The position numbers and the translations under genes are program-made. 14,058 nucleotides of DNA. Source: a bacterium. Its GTDB lineage: Bacteria; Gemmatimonadota; Glassbacteria; GWA2-58-10. This document shows, piece by piece, positions 7,637 to 14,058 of the stretch; the stretch's first letter is position 1, and each line of letters starts with the position of its first letter. A model generated the notes under the pieces. It was given only the letters and a program-made list of their open reading frames with translations. It was not told the DNA's origin and ran no database searches. The stretch lies in contig JAJFUG010000002.1 of the NCBI GenBank assembly GCA_021372515.1, forward strand, positions 1 to 14,058, read 5' to 3'.

Positions 7637-10066
7637 GTGAAAAGCCCAGTCCGTCCCGTTCCCGCAAGTATTGCGATCACCTGCATCTGCCTCGCCCTCT
7701 CGTCCGCCGGCTGCGGCCGGCCAGCCCCGACCGCGGTCACGGCCCCACCGCCGGCTGCCTCCTGGCAAGTGATCGGACCGGGCGGCGGTGGTTCGATGTT
7801 CGAGCCCACGGTAAGCCCGTTCAACCCCGATTTCGCTTTCCTGCGCTGCGACATGTCCGGGGCCTATGTGACCCGTGACGGCGGCGCGAGCTGGCGCATG
7901 TTCAACCTGCGCGGCGTGGTGCTCGATTTCGAATTCGACCCGGCCGACTCGCTCACCGCCTATGCCTGCAACAGCGGGCTATACCGCACGGTTGACGGCG
8001 GCGCGAGCTGGAGCCTCGTCCACCCCGCGCCCGAGCGTGTCCGCGCCGAGCGCATGGTCGGCGACCACGCCTCGCAGTGGTTCGACACCGGCGACAGCCT
8101 GGACAGCTTTGCCGAGATGCAGCGGGTGAAAGTCGATCCCCTGGACAACCGGTCGATCTGGGTCGGCTGGGGCGCGTACCGGGTCTACCGCGACAGCCTG
8201 CCCGCGCTGCGTTTGAACGATTATACCACAATCCAGCTCTCCGAGGATAAGGGGGCCTCTTTCCGCAGTGTGGTCCGCGTGCCGGGGACCGCCGTGCTGG
8301 GGATTTTCCCGGCCGGCAGAGCCGATACGCCCGGCGAGCTGACCGTACTCACCGACCGCGCCTGCGCCGTGCTGAGCGGCCGCGGGGAGAGCATGCAGCT
8401 CCTGCCTCTGCCCGTGGAGCAGGTCTTCGCCGCGAATGCCGGATACGACAGCGGACGCCGGGTGATCTACATCGTCACCCCGATCAAGCAGAAAGGCGCG
8501 GCGACCGAAGGCGGCGTGTACCGCTCCGCGGATGGCGGCCGCACCTGGACCCGTCTGGTGAACGGCCTGCTGGATGAGTGGCAGGCCGCCGGCGAGGTGC
8601 CCTATTTCAACACCCTGGCAGTCTGCGAAAGTCAGCCCGCGAATGTCTACCTCTCCTGCCGCGGCTACAGCGTGATACTGCCGGACGGTAAAAAAGAGCG
8701 CCAGTACGGCGTTCTGCGCAGCCACGACAGCGGGGCGAGCTGGCAATGGGTCTACCGCACCGTGAGCCGGAAAGTGGAGGGCGAGAAATACGCCGACGCC
8801 TGGATGTACCGGCAGTACGAGTCCGAGTGGATGGGCAACCCGCACGGCATCGGGGTCAGCCCCGCCGACCCGGAGATCGCCTACAGCACCGACTACGGCC
8901 GCGCCGCGGTCACGCACGACGGGGGCCGCTCCTGGATCCAGCTCTACGCCCGTCAGCTCCCGGACAGCAGCTACGCCAGCCGCGGCCTGGATGTCACTAC
9001 CTGCTACGGCGTGCATTTCGACCCCTTCGACCCGCAGCACATGTTCATCACCTACACCGACATCGGCCTGTTCAACAGTTTCAACGGCGGCGCGGGCTGG
9101 GTCCCGTCACTGAACGGCGTGCCCGAGCCGTGGTGGAACACCTGCTACTGGCTGACTTTCGACCCCACGGTGAAAGGCCGTGTTTACTCGGTCTGGGGCA
9201 ACGGCCACGACCTTCCGCGGCTCAAGATGTTCCGCAGGCCGGGATTTGTCGAACGTTTCCAGGGTGGCGTGGCGGTCTCGGAGGATGGCGGCCGCTCCTG
9301 GAAACCCAGCAGCGCGGGCATGCCCGAAAACTCCGACTGCGCGCATATCCTGCTCGATCCCGACAGCCCGGCCGAGGCCCGCGTGCTGTATGTCTGCGCC
9401 ACCGGCCGCGGTGTGTTCAAGAGCGTGGACGGCGGCGCGAGCTGGGCCACGGCCAACACCGGCCTGGGCGCGGACCTCAACTCCTGGGAGATAAGCCGTC
9501 TGCCGGACGGCACGCTGTACCTGATAGTCATGCGCGCCCTGGATGACCACGGCCGCACTGTGCCCGGCGCGCTGTACGCGAGCCGTGACAAAGCCGCGAG
9601 CTGGGAGAAAATGAGCCTGCCCGCGGGTGTGAGCGGACCCAACAGCCTCACTTTCGACCCCACGGACCCCAAGCGCCTCTATCTGAGCTGCTGGCCCCTG
9701 CCCGTGGAGCGGGTCGAGCACGGCGGCGGGCTGCTCGTGAGCGAGGACGGCGGAGCCACCTGGAGCCGTATCTTCCGCGAGGACGCCCATGTCTACGCCG
9801 CGGCCGTGGACCCGGACGACCCGAACGTGATCGTGATCAACACTTTCGACAGCGCCGCTTTCCGCAGCCAGGACCGCGGACGGAGCTGGACCCGCCTGGG
9901 CGGCTACGATTTCAAGTGGGGCCAGCGGCCCGTTTTCGACCCGCACCACAAGGGAATGCTCTACCTGACCACTTTCGGCGGCAGCGTATACTACGGCCCG
10001 GCCACGGGCATGTCGGGCCGCGAGGAGATCACAAATTTCCAGGACCGCTGGCGCTGGAGCGAGTAG
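7637..10066 (+). CDS. GH74-like BNR/Asp-box beta-propeller lipoprotein (copy A)
   Basis: The 809-aa product is a probable lipoprotein: hydrophobic signal, then 'LSSAGC' with Cys26 as acylation site (Ser at -3 is not ideal). The mature part has about twelve Asp-box-like motifs (pattern S/T-x-D-x-G-x-S/T-W), near residues 79, 118, 202, 297, 362, 426, 481, 548, 596, 649, 702 and 744, covering the whole protein as in two tandem propellers. The opening 'VIGPGGGG...FLRCDMSGAY' resembles GH74 xyloglucanases. Asp72 in 'RCDMSGAY' and Asp475 in 'TYTDIGLF' sit where GH74 enzymes have their catalytic Asp pair, with nearly the same spacing. Start is GTG 7637 with GGAG nine bases upstream. It is first in an operon with a paralogue. 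It is probably a glycosidase acting on a beta-glucan or a related glycan; a sialidase-like or pure binding role is possible. Confidence 0.75.
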   Translation: MKSPVRPVPASIAITCICLALSSAGCGRPAPTAVTAPPPAASWQVIGPGGGGSMFEPTVSPFNPDFAFLRCDMSGAYVTRDGGASWRMFNLRGVVLDFEFDPADSLTAYACNSGLYRTVDGGASWSLVHPAPERVRAERMVGDHASQWFDTGDSLDSFAEMQRVKVDPLDNRSIWVGWGAYRVYRDSLPALRLNDYTTIQLSEDKGASFRSVVRVPGTAVLGIFPAGRADTPGELTVLTDRACAVLSGRGESMQLLPLPVEQVFAANAGYDSGRRVIYIVTPIKQKGAATEGGVYRSADGGRTWTRLVNGLLDEWQAAGEVPYFNTLAVCESQPANVYLSCRGYSVILPDGKKERQYGVLRSHDSGASWQWVYRTVSRKVEGEKYADAWMYRQYESEWMGNPHGIGVSPADPEIAYSTDYGRAAVTHDGGRSWIQLYARQLPDSSYASRGLDVTTCYGVHFDPFDPQHMFITYTDIGLFNSFNGGAGWVPSLNGVPEPWWNTCYWLTFDPTVKGRVYSVWGNGHDLPRLKMFRRPGFVERFQGGVAVSEDGGRSWKPSSAGMPENSDCAHILLDPDSPAEARVLYVCATGRGVFKSVDGGASWATANTGLGADLNSWEISRLPDGTLYLIVMRALDDHGRTVPGALYASRDKAASWEKMSLPAGVSGPNSLTFDPTDPKRLYLSCWPLPVERVEHGGGLLVSEDGGATWSRIFREDAHVYAAAVDPDDPNVIVINTFDSAAFRSQDRGRSWTRLGGYDFKWGQRPVFDPHHKGMLYLTTFGGSVYYGPATGMSGREEITNFQDRWRWSE

Positions 10067-10125
10067 GTCCTGTTGCTTTATTCCGCAGTCAGCCGGTCCC
10101 ATTCACTTTCACGGCGGAGGTCACA

Positions 10126-12555
10126 ATGCGTAGGACTGTTTCCAGGCTGTTTCTCTCCCTCCTCACGGTGGCGCTCCTGGTTGCCGCCTGCGGCAAGCCC
10201 GCCTCCGAGCCGGCCGCGGCCCAGCCGCTGCCCTCCACCTGGACCGTGATCGGCCCGGGCGGCGGCGGTGCGCAGTACCTGCCCACGATCAACCCCCAGG
10301 ACCCGCAGAATGTCTACCTGCGCTGCGACATGACCGCCGCCTACTCCACGCGCGACGGCGGCAAGAGCTGGCATATGTACAACCTGCGCTCCGTGGTCCG
10401 GGCTTTCGAGATCGACCCCTCCCAGCCTAACGTGGCCTACGCGGCCAACAGCGGCCTCTACCGCACCGAGGACAAGGGCCTTTCCTGGAGCCTGGTCTAC
10501 CCGGCCCCGGGCAACATAGTTGCCGAGCGCATGCTGGATGACCACGCCGAGCAGAGTTTCGAAACCTCGGACGGCTTGCCCGGCGGAGAGATAGTCAAGG
10601 TGCGGGTCGACCCGGCCGACAGCGGCCATCTGATCCTGGGCGTATCCCCGGAGTTCCGTCGCGGCGCCGGGATGGAGGGACAGGCCCCCAAGGCGCGCCT
10701 GATCACCTCCCATGACCGTGGAGCGAGCTGGACCGTGGCGGCCGAGGTCGAGGGACGCGGCGTGCTCGCCATCGTGCCCGGGGCCTGGGACAGCAAGCCG
10801 GGCGAGATGACCGTGATCACGGACCGTAAAGCCGCCCGGATCACCGAGCAGGGCGGCGCCGTGGAGCTGAGCGACCTGCCCGCCGGCCGCCCCGTGGCCG
10901 CCGACTGCGGCAAGGATGACAAGGGCAGCGTGATTTATCTGCTCACCGACATCGATGAGCAGGGCGGCAAGCCCGTGGGCGGCGTGTTCGTCAGCCGCGA
11001 CCGCGGCCGCACCTGGAAACTCGCCAACGGCTGGCTCACCAAGGGCTGGAAAGTCGGCGACCGCCTGCCCTCCATCGTCACCCTGGCGGTCTGCCAGGGC
11101 AACCCCGCCACGGCTTATCTTTCCTGCTCCCAGTGGTACGACTCGCCGGGCGGCGCGCCGCGGCGCAATTTCGGCATCCTCAAGACCGTCGACTCCGGCG
11201 CGGCCTGGGAGTGGGTCTACCGCTGCACCAACGACAGCATCGTCAGCGGCAACGGCCCCGGCGGCTGGATGGAGAAAAACTACGGCCCCGAGTGGGGCGA
11301 GTACCCGCTCTCGCTGGGGGTCTGCCCCTCCAACGCCGATATCTGCTACGCCTCCGATTTCGGCTGCACCTACAACACAGCCGATGGCGGCAAGACCTGG
11401 ACCCAGGTCTACGCCGACATGCTGCCCGACGGCGCCAGCGCCACGCGCGGGATCAACGTGACCACCTGCTACGGCGTGCATTTCGACCCCTTCGACCCGC
11501 AGCACCTGTTCATCAGCTACACCGACATCGGCGCGTTCCAGTCGTTCGACGGCGGCAAGAGCTGGCTGCAGACGATCAACGGCATCCCGCGGCCCTGGAT
11601 CAACACCTGCTACTGGATGACGTTCGACCCCAAGGTGCAGGGACGCGCCTGGTCGGCCTGGGGCAGCGGGCATGATCTGCCCCGGCCCAAGATGTTCCGC
11701 GGCGGCTATTTCGACCGCTATGTCGGCGGCGTGGCGGCCAGTTCGGACACCTGCCGCTCCTGGCAGAAATCCAACTCCGGCATGCCGGAAAACACGGTCT
11801 GCACCCATATCCTGCTCGACCCGGAAAGTCCGGTGGAGGCCCGTGTGCTGTATGTCTGCGGTTTCGGCAAGGGCGTGTTCAAGTCCATTGACGGCGGCGC
11901 GAACTGGTCGCTGATGAACAGCGGCCTGGGGGCCAACCTCAACGCCTGGCGCATCACTCGTCTGCCGGACGGCGCCCTGTTCCTGCTGATCGCCCGTGGC
12001 CTGGAGAACCGTCAGGTGGTGGACGGCTGCGTGTACGTGAGCCGTGACGGGGCCCAGAGCTGGCAGCCGGTCGCCCTGCCCGCCGGCTACAACGCGCCCA
12101 ACGATCTGGTCTTCGACCCCTCCGACCCCAAGCGCATGTACCTGAGCTGCTGGCCCTGGACCGACAGCACCCGTGTCGAGCGCTGCGGCGGGCTTCTGCG
12201 CACGGCGGACGGCGGCTCCACCTGGGAGCAGGCTTTCGTGGAGGACGCCCATGTTTACGCCGCGGCGGTGGACCCGGACAACCCGGCCACGGTCATAATC
12301 AACACCTTCGACAGCGCCGCGTTCCGCAGCGACAACCGCGGCGACACCTGGAGCCGTCTGCCCGGCTACAGCTTCAAGTGGGGACACCGCCCGGTGTTCG
12401 ACCCGCACCACAAGGGCATGCTCTACCTGACCACTTTCGGCGGCAGCGTCTACTACGGCCCGGCGGTCGGCACCCCCGGCGCGCCCGAGGACATCGTCAA
12501 TTTCAACTACGGCTGGCGCTGGGGGCAGGACACGGCGAAAATAACCTCCTTCTGA
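10126..12555 (+). CDS. GH74-like BNR/Asp-box beta-propeller lipoprotein (copy B)
   Basis: This is a tandem paralogue of the preceding gene with exactly the same length, 809 aa. The lipobox 'LVAAC' (Cys22) is cleaner than in copy A. The twelve Asp-box positions are kept in register ('STRDGGKSW' to 'SDNRGDTW'), but one is degenerate ('SSDTCRSW'). The candidate catalytic pair is Asp68 ('RCDMTAAY') and Asp467 ('SYTDIGAF'). Segments such as 'TTCYGVHFDPFDPQH' and 'GMLYLTTFGGSVYYGP' are identical in both copies, also at DNA level. Copy B has about 16 cysteines in the mature chain against about 10 in copy A, suggesting changed stability or disulfides. ATG 10126 has GGAGG at 10116-10120, five bases upstream. 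The reading frame is open back to 9916 but that part overlaps copy A and is not coding. It is 59 bp after copy A, so cotranscribed. Confidence 0.76.
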   Translation: MRRTVSRLFLSLLTVALLVAACGKPASEPAAAQPLPSTWTVIGPGGGGAQYLPTINPQDPQNVYLRCDMTAAYSTRDGGKSWHMYNLRSVVRAFEIDPSQPNVAYAANSGLYRTEDKGLSWSLVYPAPGNIVAERMLDDHAEQSFETSDGLPGGEIVKVRVDPADSGHLILGVSPEFRRGAGMEGQAPKARLITSHDRGASWTVAAEVEGRGVLAIVPGAWDSKPGEMTVITDRKAARITEQGGAVELSDLPAGRPVAADCGKDDKGSVIYLLTDIDEQGGKPVGGVFVSRDRGRTWKLANGWLTKGWKVGDRLPSIVTLAVCQGNPATAYLSCSQWYDSPGGAPRRNFGILKTVDSGAAWEWVYRCTNDSIVSGNGPGGWMEKNYGPEWGEYPLSLGVCPSNADICYASDFGCTYNTADGGKTWTQVYADMLPDGASATRGINVTTCYGVHFDPFDPQHLFISYTDIGAFQSFDGGKSWLQTINGIPRPWINTCYWMTFDPKVQGRAWSAWGSGHDLPRPKMFRGGYFDRYVGGVAASSDTCRSWQKSNSGMPENTVCTHILLDPESPVEARVLYVCGFGKGVFKSIDGGANWSLMNSGLGANLNAWRITRLPDGALFLLIARGLENRQVVDGCVYVSRDGAQSWQPVALPAGYNAPNDLVFDPSDPKRMYLSCWPWTDSTRVERCGGLLRTADGGSTWEQAFVEDAHVYAAAVDPDNPATVIINTFDSAAFRSDNRGDTWSRLPGYSFKWGHRPVFDPHHKGMLYLTTFGGSVYYGPAVGTPGAPEDIVNFNYGWRWGQDTAKITSF

Positions 12556-12586
12556 GGCTCTCCACTTTGCCCGGAGGAACCAAAGG

Positions 12587-13057
12587 ATGCGAGCGTTTCC
12601 GGCACTTGTTTGCCTGGCCCTGCTTGTCCCGGCCATCGCCGCGGCCCAGACTGCGACCGGCAGGGTGAACGTGAGCCTGGCCTCGGGCCTTTCCGCGGCC
12701 GGTATCCCGGCCGGCCTGGTCTGCCGTCTCGTCCGCGAGGACGCGGCTGTAACTTTCAGCCTTGCGCAGACCGCCCACCCCGGGGTGGACCACGCCGTCC
12801 TGCTCGCGGCCTGGCGCGCGGCCACGACCGACCAGCAGCTTGCCACGGAGGCCTTTGACAGTCAGGGACGGGCCGCTTTCGGCAGCCTCGCCGAGGGCCG
12901 CTACTGGGCCGTGACCCTGGAGCCGGTGGTTCTCGGGCGGCTCAGCCTGTTCTGGGCCGAGCCGCTGCGGGTGGCGGGCGGGCGGACGACAGACCTGACA
13001 CTCGGCCTGTCCAACGCCGCCCTGCGCCTGGACAGTCTGGAATGCAAACTCCACTGA
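12587..13057 (+). CDS. Small secreted protein, probable beta-sandwich, function unknown
   Basis: I do not recognise this 156-aa protein. A clean signal peptide (hydrophobic 'LVCLALLVPAIAAA') ends at Ala20 before 'QTATG'. The rest alternates short strands, and 'AFDSQGRAAFGSLAEGRYWAV' followed by 'EPLRVAGGRTTDLTLGL' resembles prealbumin-like or carboxypeptidase-regulatory-like beta-sandwiches, where a Gly-rich turn precedes 'L-x-x-G-x-Y'. Two cysteines remain in the mature protein (in 'LVCRLV' and 'LECKLH'), so a disulfide is possible. ATG 12587 has GGAGGA at 12573-12578, eight bases upstream. It lies 31 bp after the propeller gene and 17 bp before a lyase gene, so it belongs to the operon. A role as a carbohydrate-binding or accessory subunit is a guess from context. 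Confidence 0.75.
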   Translation: MRAFPALVCLALLVPAIAAAQTATGRVNVSLASGLSAAGIPAGLVCRLVREDAAVTFSLAQTAHPGVDHAVLLAAWRAATTDQQLATEAFDSQGRAAFGSLAEGRYWAVTLEPVVLGRLSLFWAEPLRVAGGRTTDLTLGLSNAALRLDSLECKLH

Positions 13058-13074
13058 GAGAGGGAGAACCTCGG

Positions 13075-14058
13075 ATGAAAGCCTGGATGTTCCTTGTTCT
13101 CGCGGCCCTTTTGAGCGCCGGTGCGCTGCGCGCCGAGGGGCCACAGTTGCGGCCCCATCCGCGGCTGTACATTAACGGCAGCGCCCAGGGCCGTGTCCCG
13201 GGTGTGGGGGATATCCGCGCCCGGTCCGCGGACCCGCGTTTCGCCGCGGCCTGGGGCCGGGTGACTGGTTCCTCCACCCCGGCCTGCCTGGCCCTGACCT
13301 GGCTGGCCGGCGGAGACACCTCCCGTCTGGCTGACCTGCGCAAGGCCCTGCGCCGCAAACCCGGCTCCGCCGAACCCCTGGCCGAGCAGGCCCTGGCTTT
13401 CGACTGGTCCTATGACGCCTGGAGCGCGGCCGAGCGTAAGGAGTTCGCCGGCTGCCTGATGGACGGGGTCGAGGCCATGCTCAAGCACTATAATATGGAC
13501 TGTGTCTACCACAACTACACCCGCGGCCCCCACATGGCCCACGGACTGGCCATGCTGGCCGCCTGGGAGGACGACCCCCGCGCGCCGCAGCATTTCTCGG
13601 TCGTGAAACGCCAGATGGACGAGTTGCTCGAAATCCTGGCCGACAGTGCCCGTCTGGATGACATGGCCGGGCGCGCGGGCTGGGGCGGCGGCTGGCCCGA
13701 GGGTTACGACTACGACCGTCACGGCGGGTTCTACGCCCTGCAGTTCCTGCTGGGCTGGCGCTCGGCCGACCTGGGCGACTATTTCAGTGGCAGCCGCTAC
13801 TGGCGGGACAAAATTCTCTGGCTCACCTACGGCACCGGGCCGGACGGCAGCTTTGTCGAGGGCTATGAGGATAACGACTGGCCGTTCCCGATGCGCCATG
13901 ACCGCGAGATGCTTACAGCCCTGGCCCACGAGTACGGCTCCGGCCTGGCCCGCCGCTGGTGCGACACGTTTGCCGACACTCTGCAGTCCCGTCCCTGGTG
14001 GGAGTTCGTTTTCGCCGACCCGGACGTGGCCCCGGCGGGCCCGGAAGATCTTCCCACC
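13075..14058 (+). CDS. Heparinase II/III-like polysaccharide lyase, N-terminal part (3' end outside window)
   Basis: The first 328 residues are seen and the frame is open to the last base. The signal peptide is about residues 1-20, with a site after 'ALRA'. 'LRPHPRLYI' right after it is the common beginning of heparinase II/III-like lyases. An all-helical stretch of the alpha/alpha toroid type follows: 'ALAFDWSYDAWSAAERKEFAG', 'YHNYTRGPHMAHGLAMLAAW', then 'GWPEGYDYDRHGGFYALQFLLGW', which carries the family's W-x-E-G-x-x-Y pattern. The C-terminal beta-sandwich, like the fragment at 1-429, would lie outside. ATG 13075 has a GAGAGGGAG purine run ending about nine bases upstream. The enzyme is probably periplasmic and cleaves uronic-acid glycans by beta-elimination. 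The catalytic residues cannot be assigned with confidence and the substrate is unknown. Confidence 0.72.
   Translation, partial: MKAWMFLVLAALLSAGALRAEGPQLRPHPRLYINGSAQGRVPGVGDIRARSADPRFAAAWGRVTGSSTPACLALTWLAGGDTSRLADLRKALRRKPGSAEPLAEQALAFDWSYDAWSAAERKEFAGCLMDGVEAMLKHYNMDCVYHNYTRGPHMAHGLAMLAAWEDDPRAPQHFSVVKRQMDELLEILADSARLDDMAGRAGWGGGWPEGYDYDRHGGFYALQFLLGWRSADLGDYFSGSRYWRDKILWLTYGTGPDGSFVEGYEDNDWPFPMRHDREMLTALAHEYGSGLARRWCDTFADTLQSRPWWEFVFADPDVAPAGPEDLPT

Overview
The window is about 14 kb of mostly GC-rich bacterial DNA with tightly packed genes. Most starts carry a GGAG-type ribosome binding site, and many products have Sec signal peptides or lipoboxes, which points to a Gram-negative-like bacterium. 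The gene content is typical of a polysaccharide degrader, perhaps from an uncultivated lineage. I cannot name the taxon from the sequence, and no rRNA or tRNA is present.

Layout. (1) Positions 1-3013, plus strand: the 3' end of a heparinase II/III-like protein, a secreted alpha/beta hydrolase and a secreted sialate O-acetylesterase-like SGNH esterase. They read as one operon closed by a strong terminator at 3091-3124. (2) Positions 3014-6238, an accessory insert: an FRG-domain gene, an AT-rich orphan gene with one N-terminal membrane helix, and an IS110-family transposase. The insert also holds two oppositely oriented copies of a REP-like palindrome and several other palindromes. (3) Positions 6239-7393, minus strand: a class I/II PLP aminotransferase with its own terminator at 6191-6216. 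(4) Positions 7637-14058, plus strand: two tandem lipoproteins of 809 aa each, related to two-propeller GH74-type (BNR/Asp-box) glycosidases, then a 156-aa secreted protein of unknown role, then the 5' part of another heparinase II/III-like gene that runs off the window.

Taken together, regions 1 and 4 look like one carbohydrate-degradation neighbourhood: lyases cut a uronic-acid-containing polymer, esterases remove acetyl or other acyl groups, and surface propeller lipoproteins bind or hydrolyse a beta-glucan-like backbone. The substrate is not determined. No SusC/SusD pair or regulator is visible here.

The most interesting signal is just upstream of the IS110 transposase, at 4867-4997. Two consecutive stem-loops, each with a large internal loop, match the architecture of an IS110 bridge RNA (target-binding loop, then donor-binding loop). 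The left strand of the first contains a 9-nt match to the sequence left of the element. The left strand of the second contains an 8/9 match to sequence directly after the transposase stop. Both matches contain a CT that could be the core dinucleotide. The right-hand guides could not be matched, so this remains a hypothesis.
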